Origin: an uncultured Synechococcaceae cyanobacterium
GTDB lineage: Bacteria; Cyanobacteriota; Cyanobacteriia; PCC-6307; Cyanobiaceae
DNA: 63,966 bases
NCBI GenBank assembly: GCA_902572395.1
Contig: CACGFX010000006.1
Coordinates: 1 to 63,966 of the forward strand
Direction: 5' to 3'
Position 1 is the first letter of the stretch. Each line of letters begins with the position of its first letter. This document shows positions 8,462 through 17,460 of this stretch, piece after piece. The notes under the pieces are model-generated. The model was not told the DNA's origin and made no database searches. It was given only the letters and a program-made list of their open reading frames with translations. A program made the translations under genes and the position numbers.

Positions 8462-9916
8462 GTGAAAATTGCAATAGTTGGTTCTGGATTAGCTGGTCTT
8501 ACAGCAGCAGTAAATTTAGTTGATGAAGGCCACGAAGTAGAAATTTACGAGAGCAGGTCATTTTGGGGAGGTAAAGTTGGAAGTTGGGAAGATCAGGATG
8601 GCAACCACATAGAAATGGGTTTACATGTATTTTTTTACAATTATGCAAATCTTTTCAAATTAATGAAAAAAGTGGGAGCTATAGACAATTTACTCCCGAA
8701 AGATCATACTCATCTATTTATCAATAATGGTGGTAATTTAAAATCTTTAGACTTCAGATTTCCTTTAGGTGCTCCATTTAATGGGCTTAAAGCTTTCTTT
8801 ACCACCGAACAACTTACTTGGGTAGATAAGTTCAGAAATGCATTAGCTTTAGGGACAAGCCCTATTGTTAGAGGATTGATAGACTATGAAGGCGCAATGA
8901 AAATAATTAGAGATCTAGATAAAATTAGTTTTAAAGAATGGTTTTTAAACCATGGTGGAAGTGAAAAAAGCTTAGAAAGAATGTGGGATCCCATCGCATA
9001 TGCTTTAGGTTTCATTAATTGCAAAGATATTTCAGCAAGATGCATGCTAACTATCTTCATGATGTTTGCTTCAAAAACAGAAGCCTCAAAACTGAATCTT
9101 TTAAAAGGTTCTCCACATAAGTGGTTAACTCAACCTATTGTCGACTACATCACAAACAAAGGAGCAAAAATACATCTTAACCATAAGGTAGAAGAAATCA
9201 TTTATGAGAAGGATTCTTCCACTTATTTAGTTAACCAATTAAAAATATCTTCTCCTGAAGGAATTAAGGCAGTATTTGCAGATAAATTTCTTGCTGCCTG
9301 TGATGTTCCTGGAATAAAAAAAATAATTCCAAAAGAATGGTATCAATTTCAAGAATTTGAAGGTTTAAAAAAACTTAGAGCTGTTGCTGTTGCCACAATC
9401 CAATTAAGATATGACGGCTGGGTTACTGAATTACAAAAAGATAATACTGGAAAAGAACCAATTGGACTAGATAACCTGCTTTATTCCGCTGATGCATCTT
9501 TCAGTTGTTTTGCTGATTTAGCACTAGCAAGTCCAGCAGATTACAGAAAAAAAGATATGGGATCACTTCTCCAATGCGTTTTAACTCCTGGCGATAGATG
9601 GATGGGAAGATCTACAGAAAGAATTACAAAAGAAATAGATAAAGAGGTTCGCCGTCTATTCCCATCCTCAAAAAACCTTAAATTGCTTTGGAGTAATGTA
9701 GTACAAATTCCACAATCACTATATAGAGAAGCTCCCGGTATGGAACCTTTCAGACCTAATCAAAAAACATCCATATCTAATTTCTTCATGGCTGGTAGTT
9801 ATACAAAACAAGATTACATAGACTCTATGGAGGGAGCTACAATGAGTGGTCATTTGGCTGCTGCTGCAATTTTAGAGAAAAAAGCAGAATTAGCAAAGAA
9901 TCTTGCAGTAAGTTAA
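8462..9916 (+). CDS. crtQ: Zeta-carotene desaturase (plant/cyanobacterial CrtQ type)
   Basis: FAD-dependent carotenoid desaturase that turns zeta-carotene into lycopene. The 484-residue length is normal. The FAD loop GSGLAG lies at residues 7-12, followed by a WGGKVGSW block (36-43), and the C-terminal FAD-contact segment [17 protein letters not shown] lies near 438-454. The start is GTG 8462. The SRPBCC gene follows after 3 bp and is probably co-transcribed. The pattern fits ZDS better than phytoene desaturase, though the two are related. Confidence 0.9.
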   Translation: MKIAIVGSGLAGLTAAVNLVDEGHEVEIYESRSFWGGKVGSWEDQDGNHIEMGLHVFFYNYANLFKLMKKVGAIDNLLPKDHTHLFINNGGNLKSLDFRFPLGAPFNGLKAFFTTEQLTWVDKFRNALALGTSPIVRGLIDYEGAMKIIRDLDKISFKEWFLNHGGSEKSLERMWDPIAYALGFINCKDISARCMLTIFMMFASKTEASKLNLLKGSPHKWLTQPIVDYITNKGAKIHLNHKVEEIIYEKDSSTYLVNQLKISSPEGIKAVFADKFLAACDVPGIKKIIPKEWYQFQEFEGLKKLRAVAVATIQLRYDGWVTELQKDNTGKEPIGLDNLLYSADASFSCFADLALASPADYRKKDMGSLLQCVLTPGDRWMGRSTERITKEIDKEVRRLFPSSKNLKLLWSNVVQIPQSLYREAPGMEPFRPNQKTSISNFFMAGSYTKQDYIDSMEGATMSGHLAAAAILEKKAELAKNLAVS

Positions 9917-9919
9917 TTT

Positions 9920-10390
9920 ATGGGTACTTGGCTAAAACATGACGTAATAACAGTTGTTAATGCGCCTCTTGAAAATGTTTGGGATACATGGAGTGATTTA
10001 GACTCAATGTCACTTTGGATGAGCTGGATTGAATCTGTAAAAACAGTTGATGAAGAGACTAGTACATTACCAGATTTAACAGAATGGACTTTGGCTGCAA
10101 ATGGCTTTAGGTTTAAATGGAAAGCTCAAATTACAGAAAGGGTCGAAAAAAGCAAACTTAAATGGAAATCTATAGGAGGTTTACCAACTGAGGGATCAGT
10201 AGTTTTCGAAAGTAAAACTAATCAAATCACAACGGTAAATTTAGCAATAACTTATGAGCTACCTAAAATGATTGCGCGTTTTATGGAAGAAAATATCTTA
10301 GGCAAAATGGTTACAAATGAATTACAGGCCAATATTGATAGGTTCAAAGATTTAGTTGAAAAGAACTATTCAAAAAAATTTTCTAACTAA
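9920..10390 (+). CDS. SRPBCC (START/cyclase-like) fold protein
   Basis: The 156-residue protein has the pattern of the polyketide cyclase/dehydrase (SRPBCC) superfamily. It has an N-terminal V-x-A-P-x-E-x-V-W-x-x-W-S-D segment (residues 14-27), a W-x-L central strand set and a long C-terminal helix ending NELQANIDRFKDLVE. The fold binds hydrophobic ligands in a pocket. Being 3 bp behind crtQ suggests a link with carotenoids or membranes, which is inference. It converges on hemD with an 8-bp overlap. Confidence 0.85.
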   Translation: MGTWLKHDVITVVNAPLENVWDTWSDLDSMSLWMSWIESVKTVDEETSTLPDLTEWTLAANGFRFKWKAQITERVEKSKLKWKSIGGLPTEGSVVFESKTNQITTVNLAITYELPKMIARFMEENILGKMVTNELQANIDRFKDLVEKNYSKKFSN

Positions 10391-11180
10391 AAATCTTAAT
10401 TGCCTGATCTAGCAGTCCTTCAAAAGTATATTTTTGTGCCTGACTATCAACTCTTCCAAAAATCTTGTTGCATATTTTTGTTGTCTGAGGTCCAATAGTT
10501 AACAACTTAATCTGATCAAAATATTCTAACCATTGTTTACCAAGTTTTTTTTCTAGTAAAATAGAAGCATTGACAACGGTTTTACCGCTTGAGAAAATAA
10601 TTGCATCTACTTTTCGATTTGAAATCATATCAATTGTTTCTTCCGGGATTGAATCAGGACATCTAGTTTCATATGCAGCAACCTCAAATACACGGGAACC
10701 AGCCTTTCTAAATTGATCTGCAATTAGATCCCTACCACCTGTTTGAACTCTTGGTACGAAGACTCGAAGTCCATAACCAGATACGGGAAAATTATCAATT
10801 AAACTTTCAGCAACAAATTCTGGAGGTATGAAATCAGCCTTAATCCCAAAATCATCTAGAGTTTTTGAAGTTTTTTCTCCGACTACGGCGATTTTTGTTT
10901 TTTTAGAAGATTCTTTTAATGAACTATTAAAGTATCTAAGTCTTTTATCCACAAATTTAATCCCATTACTACTAGAAAAAATAATCCAATGAAAATCATT
11001 TATTTGATTTAATGCTTCGTCAAGAGGATTCAAATCATCAGGATCACCAATACTTATTGCAGGCAAATCAAATACATTAGCGCCCTTGCTTGTGAATATC
11101 TTTTTTATATCCAATATCCCCTCTTTTGATCGAGTAATAATTATATTTCTTTGATCAAGGGGTAAATCAACTATTGGCAT
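10383..11180 (-). CDS. hemD: Uroporphyrinogen-III synthase
   Basis: Closes and inverts the last pyrrole ring to make uroporphyrinogen III, the branch point to heme, chlorophyll and cobalamin. Seen are an N-terminal NIIITRSKEG, a central WIIFSSSNGIKF, a GYGLRVFVPRVQTGGRDLIADQFRKAG region (start and end only) and an IIFSSGKTV block near 200, all in family order. ATG 11180 is preferred to the TTG at 11192. It overlaps the rbfA stop by 14 bp, so coupling is likely. Sequence conservation is low in this family, but the order of motifs is convincing. Confidence 0.88.
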   Translation of the reverse strand: MPIVDLPLDQRNIIITRSKEGILDIKKIFTSKGANVFDLPAISIGDPDDLNPLDEALNQINDFHWIIFSSSNGIKFVDKRLRYFNSSLKESSKKTKIAVVGEKTSKTLDDFGIKADFIPPEFVAESLIDNFPVSGYGLRVFVPRVQTGGRDLIADQFRKAGSRVFEVAAYETRCPDSIPEETIDMISNRKVDAIIFSSGKTVVNASILLEKKLGKQWLEYFDQIKLLTIGPQTTKICNKIFGRVDSQAQKYTFEGLLDQAIKIFS

Positions 11181-11559
11181 TCTTGTCCTCAATATTATTA
11201 TTTTGATTTTTATTGTTTAATTCATCGAGAAGTTTCAAGACTGATAATCCTTTATCAAGCACAACATCGTCTTTAAAAATTATCTCTGGAACTCTTCTCA
11301 TCTCTATTCTTTTTCCTAAACTATGCCTTATGGAGCTTTTAGCAGTATTCAAATCTGCCACAATCTCTTTCCTCACTTTATATTGAGCAGTTGAAGTTAT
11401 ATAAATTTTACAGTGTTGCAAATCACCTGATAAATCAATCTTAGAAATATTGACGAAATGATCTCTAATAAGATCATTTTCCAAATCATTCTGCAGAATA
11501 AGGGTTATTTCTTTCTTCAAAAGGGAAGAAACTTTTGCAAGACGGTAATTATTTGGCAT
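11167..11559 (-). CDS. rbfA: Ribosome-binding factor A
   Basis: Small KH-like protein that helps mature the 30S subunit and 16S rRNA 5' end. The 130 residues show the family start (YRLAKVSSLLKKEITLIL), a central SKIDLSGDLQHCKIYIT strand pair, and RHSLGKRIEMRRVPEIIFKDD followed by GLSVLKLLDEL. The length is typical. It lies between the Ycf33-like gene upstream (5 bp gap) and hemD downstream (overlapping). Confidence 0.93.
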   Translation of the reverse strand: MPNNYRLAKVSSLLKKEITLILQNDLENDLIRDHFVNISKIDLSGDLQHCKIYITSTAQYKVRKEIVADLNTAKSSIRHSLGKRIEMRRVPEIIFKDDVVLDKGLSVLKLLDELNNKNQNNNIEDKNANS

Positions 11560-11564
11560 TATGG

Positions 11565-11768
11565 TTATAAATTTATTGGGTTTGTCATAGCTTGCAAGAC
11601 AAAATAAATAGTTATGAAAGCACTTAAGACAGAAGATATCAAACCTACTATTGTGAGCGGATTTGATCTATTAGTGAATAAAGGTTCAAGCAAAGCAACA
11701 AGTCCTCCAACAATGATGGATATCAAATACTTTGGATATCTTGCAACATTAGAAAAAAATTCGCCCAT
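11565..11768 (-). CDS. DUF751 / Ycf33-like small membrane protein
   Basis: A 67-residue protein from ATG 11768 (a GTG at 11777 is possible). It has two hydrophobic segments (about 14-32 and 39-62) and the family opening FFSNVARYPKYLI. DUF751 proteins are homologues of plastid Ycf33; their role in thylakoids is unclear. It leads the unit with rbfA and hemD and is divergent from the GST gene. Confidence 0.83.
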   Translation of the reverse strand: MGEFFSNVARYPKYLISIIVGGLVALLEPLFTNRSNPLTIVGLISSVLSAFITIYFVLQAMTNPINL

Positions 11769-11822
11769 CAGCTCCACAAATAGATTACTTTTTTAGCTAG
11801 GTTTTAACAAACATTAAACAGC

Positions 11823-12548
11823 ATGATTACATTATATCAATTTAGGCATAGTGCTTTTTGTTTAAAAACAAGAATGGCTCTTCATGCAAAAAAACTACAA
11901 TATCGAGTTGAAGAAGTAACACCTGGAATAGGCCAATTTGAAATCTTTAAATTATCAGGTCAAAAACAAGTACCCGTAATAGTTGATAGCAATGATCAAG
12001 TTATTAATGACTCTTCAACTATTTGCGAATATATAGATAAAAAAAATGATAACAATCCACTCTTTCCTGAGGACCCAATATTATTTGCACAATGCAAACT
12101 AATTGAAGACTGGGCAGATACTACAATGGCTACAACTTGTAGAAAAGCTTTAATAAAATCTGCAATAGAAAATCCACAGCTAAGAACTGCATTACTTCCA
12201 GATGAAATACCTTCTTCAGTTAAAAGTATTGTTGATAAATTACCTTTTGAAAATCTTAGTAAGATTTCTAATGTAGTCTTATCTTCTAAAGATAATTTAG
12301 AGCTCCAAAAATTACTAGAAGCTTTATCAAAATCCTTGATCAACAAAAAATATTTAGTTGGAGATAGTTTATCAATTGCAGATATTTCAATTGCTGCTCA
12401 ATTATCCCTTCTTAAATTTCCAAAGTCTGCAGGACCAATTCTTTCAGGAGAGGGGAGCCAAGAATACATAAATAACCCTTATTTAGAAAACCTTTTTATG
12501 TGGAGGAACAACTTAGAAGAATATCTTTTTAGTGCTAATTCTCAATAG
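11823..12548 (+). CDS. Glutathione S-transferase family protein
   Basis: An N-terminal thioredoxin-like domain (residues 1-80) has a HSAFC active-site segment (9-13), the cis-proline turn QVPVIVD and the glutathione-binding NDSSTICEYI. An all-helical C-terminal domain follows with the N-capping block GDSLSIADISIAAQL. The presence of a cysteine after the first strand suggests an omega/beta-like thiol-transferase type, which is inference. The 241-residue length is normal. It converges on the exported protein gene with a 14-bp overlap. Confidence 0.87.
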   Translation: MITLYQFRHSAFCLKTRMALHAKKLQYRVEEVTPGIGQFEIFKLSGQKQVPVIVDSNDQVINDSSTICEYIDKKNDNNPLFPEDPILFAQCKLIEDWADTTMATTCRKALIKSAIENPQLRTALLPDEIPSSVKSIVDKLPFENLSKISNVVLSSKDNLELQKLLEALSKSLINKKYLVGDSLSIADISIAAQLSLLKFPKSAGPILSGEGSQEYINNPYLENLFMWRNNLEEYLFSANSQ

Positions 12549-13242
12549 ATTCAAACGTCAATTTATATTTATTTGTTTTTATAGCATGAATGGAAGGATC
12601 ACCAACTTTTGAACCGTAAGAAGCAACATATTGTACTCCACAAATTGATGGTTTAATTGCAATATCAACTTCCAATATTTCTTCGGAACATTTTTGAAAT
12701 TTACTAATGGTCTCTACCTGATTAATTCTTGAAGCACCTGGCTTATGCGCTGTTTGTATAACTAGCTCATCTGCGAAAAAAATATCATCATCTTGGATCT
12801 GATTTCTCCCTGTAATTCTTGAATCGATGTAAAAATCATTTTTTAAGTAAGTAATTTGATTATTAATAGATTTAGGATCATTTACGACCTTGATTAAAGT
12901 GTCACCAAATATTGCTTTTCCAATAGATTCAGAATTTTTTGCACGATTACCAACAATTAAATCTGAATCATTCTTAAAGAAATTTACTTTATAAATAACT
13001 GGCTCTTCTGAATCATTTACTATATCTTGAGAAGTAACAAGCCAATTCCCCTCGAACCATTTAGGATAGATTAAATCTTCAGAAGTATCAGATAATTTAA
13101 AATTTGGCAAATATAATTCCGGCCATTGATTTTCACGACTTTCCAAAAACTCTCGTACGCTAGAATCTACTAAAGCAAAAGAACTTTCTGATAAAATTCC
13201 TTGAAAAATTAAGCAAAGAATTAATCCAAGAAGAATCTTCAT
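12535..13242 (-). CDS. Exported conserved-hypothetical protein (possible DUF6816 family)
   Basis: A 235-residue protein with a clear Sec signal peptide: a short basic start, a hydrophobic core (residues 3-17) and a likely cut after SSFA (about 23). The mature part is rich in beta-strand, with a WPELYLPNFKLSD segment, a paired W in YPKWFEGNWLVTSQ, and three cysteines. The fold looks like a lipocalin-type barrel found in cyanobacteria and plastids; the DUF6816 label is from memory and uncertain. It probably acts in the periplasm or thylakoid lumen. It is divergent from the CRR7 gene with a 1-bp gap. Confidence 0.7.
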   Translation of the reverse strand: MKILLGLILCLIFQGILSESSFALVDSSVREFLESRENQWPELYLPNFKLSDTSEDLIYPKWFEGNWLVTSQDIVNDSEEPVIYKVNFFKNDSDLIVGNRAKNSESIGKAIFGDTLIKVVNDPKSINNQITYLKNDFYIDSRITGRNQIQDDDIFFADELVIQTAHKPGASRINQVETISKFQKCSEEILEVDIAIKPSICGVQYVASYGSKVGDPSIHAIKTNKYKLTFESIEN

Positions 13243-13243
13243 T

Positions 13244-13501
13244 ATGTCAAATCCACTAATAAGAGCATCAGATCATTATGTATTATTAGAGCCAGATTCA
13301 AAAGAAAAAATTGTATCAAAGCAAGAAGCAATTTTATGGTTGAAGAATTGGCTTAGTAAGACAGAAACACAAACAATATATCAAAATATAGAAGATCCTG
13401 ATCAGGGATTTTTTGAAGAATTATTGGAAAGCACTTATGAATTAGAAATAAAATTAGGATATGTTATCAAATGGTTTGCAGTAAGAATTGAACCAGATTA
13501 A
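13244..13501 (+). CDS. Chlororespiratory reduction 7 (CRR7)-like protein
   Basis: The 85-residue protein matches the CRR7-like family (DUF3571). It has HYVLLEPDS near the start, a W-L-K-N-W-L helix and the C-terminal LGYVIKWFAVRIEP. In plants CRR7 is needed to assemble the chloroplast NDH complex; a similar role with NDH-1 (ndhO is at 4.8 kb) is likely but inferred. The start lies 1 bp from the divergent exported-protein start, and its end overlaps aroK by 4 bp. Confidence 0.8.
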   Translation: MSNPLIRASDHYVLLEPDSKEKIVSKQEAILWLKNWLSKTETQTIYQNIEDPDQGFFEELLESTYELEIKLGYVIKWFAVRIEPD

Positions 13502-14055
13502 CTAATTATTTCTTTATGAATTGCATTAATTATTTTCATGGCGACTTCTTCAATATTTTCCCTTTTTACTTGAATTCTTAAATCTGCTTGAGAATACAAA
13601 TTTTCTCTAGATTGAAAAATGCTCATATATAAATCATTTAGATTTTTTCCCTGAAGAAGTGGCCTATTTTCAATTTCATTTTTCAATCTTTCAATCGCTA
13701 TATCTTTGTCGAGATCTATCCAAGTAATTACGCCCTGTCTTAAGATTCCCCAGTTTTCTGATTTGGTAACTATTCCTCCCCCAGTTGAGATTACTAATGA
13801 AGGAATTTTGATAGTTTCTTTAAGGCAGTTTGCTTCTAATTCACGGAAATTATCTTCTCCTTCATCCTTAAAAATTTGATTAATAGATTTTTTTGCCAAC
13901 TTCTCTATTAATGGATCTAAATCAATATATTTATACTTCAATAATTCAGCAAGCTTCAAACCAGTTTGTGACTTACCAGAACCCATCATTCCTATTAAAA
14001 ATATGCTTCTGCCCTTTAAAGTATGAACTGTTTTTTTGATAATGGATTGTTCCAT
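13498..14055 (-). CDS. aroK: Shikimate kinase
   Basis: Phosphorylates shikimate in the path to chorismate and the aromatic amino acids. Seen are Walker A GMMGSGKS (22-29), the shikimate-binding D-L-D (45-47) and F-R-E-x-E (70-74), the G-G-G loop (92-94), and the lid arginine in NRPLL (R130). The 185-residue length is normal. All key residues are present. It is divergent from the PTPS gene over 50 bp. Confidence 0.94.
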   Translation of the reverse strand: MEQSIIKKTVHTLKGRSIFLIGMMGSGKSQTGLKLAELLKYKYIDLDPLIEKLAKKSINQIFKDEGEDNFRELEANCLKETIKIPSLVISTGGGIVTKSENWGILRQGVITWIDLDKDIAIERLKNEIENRPLLQGKNLNDLYMSIFQSRENLYSQADLRIQVKRENIEEVAMKIINAIHKEIIS

Positions 14056-14105
14056 AAAGACAAAAGCGTATTTAAAACCTTAAGATAGTATTATCGCAGA
14101 CAGAT

Positions 14106-15032
14106 ATGACTTCTACACAATCCAAACCGTTACATGGAAAAGGACGTGAATGCGTCATAACTCGACGTGCCTGCTTTAGTTCTAGTCACCGTTATTGGCT
14201 ACCTGAAAAAAGCCCAGAAGAAAATTTATCTCTTTTTGGAAAGTGCAGTTTTGCACCAGGTCATGGTCATAATTATGAACTTATTGTTTCAATGGGTGGA
14301 GAACTAGACTCTGATGGAATGGTACTTAATCTCTCTGATGTAAAACATTCTATTAAAGAAAAGGTTACTGGACAATTAGATTTTCGTTTTTTAAATGATG
14401 TCTGGCCTGAATTTAATGTTAATAATAAAGAGGGTATACTTCCCACAACTGAAGCATTAGTAAAGGTCATTTGGAGTCGTTTGAAGAATGATTTGCCTCT
14501 TACAAATCTAAGACTTTATGAAAACCCAAATTTATGGGCAGATTATTTTGGAAAAAACATGGAAGCATTTTTAACAGTACAAACTCATTTTGCAGCCGCT
14601 CATAGACTTGCAAAAGAAGAGATATCCTTTGATGAAAATAAAAAAATCTACGGGAAATGTGCCAGAGTTAATGGACATGGTCATAACTATCTTGTCGAAA
14701 TAACTGTAAAAGGAGACATTGATCAAAGAACAGGCATGGTTTGCGACTTATCTGCCCTCCAGGAGATAATCAATGATTTGGTTGTTGAACAACTAGATCA
14801 TACTTTTCTAAACAAAGACATCGAATTTTTCCATAATTGTGTTCCAACTGCTGAAAATATAGCTTTATATATTTCTGATATTCTTAAAAAGCCAATACAT
14901 AACCTTGGTGCAACATTACACAAAATAAGACTCCAAGAGAGTCCAAATAATGCTGCAGAAATTTATGTTGATCAAAAGTTAACCAATTCTTTAAAGTTGA
15001 AATTTGAAAATAGTTTAGTCACACAAACTTGA
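14106..15032 (+). CDS. Tandem 6-pyruvoyl-tetrahydropterin synthase/QueD-domain protein, first domain degenerate
   Basis: Two PTPS/QueD domains in one 308-residue chain; usual members have one of about 120-150 residues. Domain 2 (about 155-285) has the zinc histidines H166, H191 and H193, the nucleophile C185, the catalytic LDH (H232) and the substrate glutamate E278. Domain 1 (about 15-145) keeps H28, C47, H53 and H55, but its LDH position reads LDF (F93), so it lacks the catalytic histidine. The family makes pterins or 6-carboxy-tetrahydropterin for queuosine. Here domain 2 is probably the active one. The next gene, a RibD-like reductase, overlaps by 4 bp. Confidence 0.88.
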   Translation: MTSTQSKPLHGKGRECVITRRACFSSSHRYWLPEKSPEENLSLFGKCSFAPGHGHNYELIVSMGGELDSDGMVLNLSDVKHSIKEKVTGQLDFRFLNDVWPEFNVNNKEGILPTTEALVKVIWSRLKNDLPLTNLRLYENPNLWADYFGKNMEAFLTVQTHFAAAHRLAKEEISFDENKKIYGKCARVNGHGHNYLVEITVKGDIDQRTGMVCDLSALQEIINDLVVEQLDHTFLNKDIEFFHNCVPTAENIALYISDILKKPIHNLGATLHKIRLQESPNNAAEIYVDQKLTNSLKLKFENSLVTQT

Positions 15033-15679
15033 GTATCCCAAGAGTAATAATTGTTATAGCATCTAGTCTTGATGGGAGAATTGCATTTCCTGGAGGTGGA
15101 GAATCTCATCTTGGAAGTGAAGAAGATAAAAAAATGTTAAATCAAAACTTATCAATGGTTGACGCCACCATTTTTGGTTTAGGTACTTTAATAGCTCATC
15201 AATCAACTTACTTAATCAAAAATCTAAATGATAATGACGAAGTAAATATATCAAAAAGCCAACCAATTTCTATAGTCGCTTCAAATAGCAAAAACTTTAA
15301 CAGTAATTGGAAATACTTTCGTCAACCAATTAGAAGATGGCTAATAAGCTCAAGTAAAGTTGATAATTGGTCGAATAATGACTTCGAGAAACAACTCTTT
15401 TTCGAAGATTCATGGGAAAAAACTTTAATTTCACTAAAAAAACAAGGGATAAATAATCTAGCTCTTTTAGGAGGTGCAAAACTTATAAATTCATTTATAA
15501 AAGAGGATCTAATAACAGATCTAAAAATTACAATAACTCCACGAATTATTGGAGGTAGATATACATGGATCCCTCCAGAACAAACAAATGAGATTTTTAA
15601 TCTCAAAAGATTATGGGAAATAAAATCAATTAAAAATTTAATGAATAATGAAATCCATATTCATTACAAAAAAATTTGA
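15029..15679 (+). CDS. RibD C-terminal/dihydrofolate-reductase-like protein
   Basis: The 216-residue protein has the RibD-C/DHFR-like fold. It opens IVIASSLDGRIA (residues 7-18, with the family S-x-D-G-[RK]), has an NP-type GLGTLIAH segment near 51, and a LALLGGAKLINSFI nucleotide-binding turn near 150. The family includes the riboflavin-path reductase and pterin reductases. The TTG start overlaps the PTPS stop (TTGA), so the two are translationally coupled. A pterin-related reduction is therefore plausible; the substrate is inferred only. Confidence 0.82.
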   Translation: MSIPRVIIVIASSLDGRIAFPGGGESHLGSEEDKKMLNQNLSMVDATIFGLGTLIAHQSTYLIKNLNDNDEVNISKSQPISIVASNSKNFNSNWKYFRQPIRRWLISSSKVDNWSNNDFEKQLFFEDSWEKTLISLKKQGINNLALLGGAKLINSFIKEDLITDLKITITPRIIGGRYTWIPPEQTNEIFNLKRLWEIKSIKNLMNNEIHIHYKKI

Positions 15680-15696
15680 AATAGATTCAATAATAA

Positions 15697-16851
15697 ATGA
15701 ACCAAAAAAAACATAAAGTTGAAGTCAAATTGTCAATTAAGGAAATCTCCAATGAGATATGGAATGAATTAGCAAATGAAATCAATAATCCATTTTATGA
15801 ATGGACTTGGCTTAAAAACCTTGAAATATCAAAAAGTGTTTCAAGAGAAACTGGTTGGCAGCCTCTATATTTTGTTGCTTATAAAAATGAAGAAATATTA
15901 GGAATTGCTCCACTTTTTTTAAAAAGTCATAGCTATGGAGAATTCATTTTTGATCAATCATTTGCACGATTGGCTCAAGAGCTGAATTTACATTATTACC
16001 CTAAATTAATTGGAATGAGTCCTTATAGTCCTGTAAATGGATATCAATTTCTTTATAAAAAAAATACAGATAAGAAAGAAATTACAAATTTACTCATAAA
16101 TAATATCGAAAGCTTTGCGATTACAAACAAAATTTTAAGTTGTAATTTTTTATATATTGATGAAAGCTGGGGCAACCATCTTAAATCTTTAGGATACTAT
16201 AAATGGATAAATTCCAGCAGTGAATGGAGGAGTAATGGAGAAAAAACGTTTGATGATTTTCTTTCTAGATTCAACTCTAACCAGAGAAAAAATATCAAAA
16301 AAGAGAGGAAATCAATTACTAAACAAGATATTAAAATAGAAATTTTTAATGAAGATGATATCAACGAAGAAATCCTCAAAAAAATGCATAATTTTTATGA
16401 ACAGCATTGCTCGAGGTGGGGAGTTTGGGGAAGTAAATATCTAACATCTACATTTTTCGAAAAAATTATTGATAATAAAAAAAATCTTTTACTTTTTAGC
16501 GCATCAAAAAATGATTCGAATGATATTTTTGCTATGTCGATGTGCGTTAAAAATAAAAACAACTTATGGGGTAGATATTGGGGTAGTCAAAAAGATATAT
16601 CTAATTTACATTTTGAATTATGTTACTACCAGCCAATTGAATGGGCAATAAAAAATAATATCCATTTTTTTGATCCTGGAGCAGGTGGTAAACATAAAAG
16701 GCGGAGGGGGTTTTTTGCAAAAAGCACCATTAGCTTACATAAGTGGTTTGACAAAAATATGGAAAATATAATTTATCCTTGGCTAAATGAAGTTAATAAA
16801 CAAACCGAGACGGAAATTGAATTTGAGAATAATTCTATTCCCTTTAAATAA
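15697..16851 (+). CDS. FemAB-like GNAT-superfamily protein (DUF482/COG3146 type)
   Basis: The 384-residue protein is of the FemAB-like family annotated as peptidogalycan biosynthesis/recognition. It is recognised by an N-terminal WTWLKNLE segment, a middle basic block SRFNSNQRKNIKKERKSI (about 189-206) and the strongly conserved FDPGAGGKHKRRRGF (about 328-342). The fold is a doubled acyl-CoA acetyltransferase type. The true donor and acceptor are unknown. It follows the RibD-like gene by 17 bp. Confidence 0.85.
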   Translation: MNQKKHKVEVKLSIKEISNEIWNELANEINNPFYEWTWLKNLEISKSVSRETGWQPLYFVAYKNEEILGIAPLFLKSHSYGEFIFDQSFARLAQELNLHYYPKLIGMSPYSPVNGYQFLYKKNTDKKEITNLLINNIESFAITNKILSCNFLYIDESWGNHLKSLGYYKWINSSSEWRSNGEKTFDDFLSRFNSNQRKNIKKERKSITKQDIKIEIFNEDDINEEILKKMHNFYEQHCSRWGVWGSKYLTSTFFEKIIDNKKNLLLFSASKNDSNDIFAMSMCVKNKNNLWGRYWGSQKDISNLHFELCYYQPIEWAIKNNIHFFDPGAGGKHKRRRGFFAKSTISLHKWFDKNMENIIYPWLNEVNKQTETEIEFENNSIPFK

Positions 16852-16911
16852 AAAATTATTTGGCTATACGAAATATTATATTAGAAATATTGTTTTTATT
16901 AACCTCTAAGG

Positions 16912-17298
16912 ATGGATTCTAGTAAAATTTTAGATGAAAAACTAAAGATCGATAATAATCTATCCAACCGATATATAGACTTAGATCCAAATGGTTATTT
17001 TATTATAAAAGTAGATTTAGAAGAAAATAAAATAATTTTAGAGCACTTTCTTAATAATATTAATGATGAAGGATATGCGCTTGACCCAGAAACAAATGAA
17101 CCAATTAAATGTAACTCTCAAAATAAAAGAGTTTGTAATGAAGTTTTTGAAGGTATAAGTGCGAAACAAATCGGAATAATGATTACTGAAGAGAGAAATG
17201 ACTTAATAACCAGATTCGATCACGCTCTATATTTAGGCCGGGAAATACAAAAAGCAGAGGAATGTTTATACAAAAAATTACCATATATCCAAGATTAA
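16912..17298 (+). CDS. DUF4346-like conserved hypothetical protein
   Basis: The 128-residue soluble protein has the pattern seen in cyanobacterial DUF4346 proteins: DLDPNGYFIIKVD (24-36), GYALDPETNEPI (53-64), and the C-terminal ITRFDHALYLGREIQKAE (98-115). In other bacteria a similar domain is attached to pterin/folate-type enzymes, so a redox or C1 link has been guessed, but the function is unknown. It stands alone 60 bp after the FemAB-like gene. Confidence 0.75.
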   Translation: MDSSKILDEKLKIDNNLSNRYIDLDPNGYFIIKVDLEENKIILEHFLNNINDEGYALDPETNEPIKCNSQNKRVCNEVFEGISAKQIGIMITEERNDLITRFDHALYLGREIQKAEECLYKKLPYIQD

Positions 17299-17362
17299 GA
17301 AATTAAACTAAAAAATCTAATTTTTTCATCTGATGTTAAATTATATAAAAGTGAAAAAATTA

Positions 17363-17455
17363 ATGAACATCATTTTCTATTTTGCATTTATTGGTTTTGG
17401 TTTTGGAGCTGCTTTCGCACTAGATAAGCTCTTAAGAGCAGTTAAATTAATTTAG
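17363..17455 (+). CDS. petL: Cytochrome b6f complex subunit PetL (candidate)
   Basis: A 30-residue frame from ATG 17363 (an in-frame GTG at 17351 would add four residues). It is one hydrophobic helix followed by a short basic tail: NIIFYFAFIGFGFG, AAFALDKL and LRAVKLI. PetL is a 30-32-residue single-helix subunit that stabilises cytochrome b6f, and cyanobacterial copies end with a similar R-[AS]-[VA]-K-[LI]-[LI]. Size, helix and tail fit. The call rests on pattern, not on a search. It sits just before the convergent rimO end. Confidence 0.68.
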   Translation: MNIIFYFAFIGFGFGAAFALDKLLRAVKLI

Positions 17456-17460
17456 AAAAA

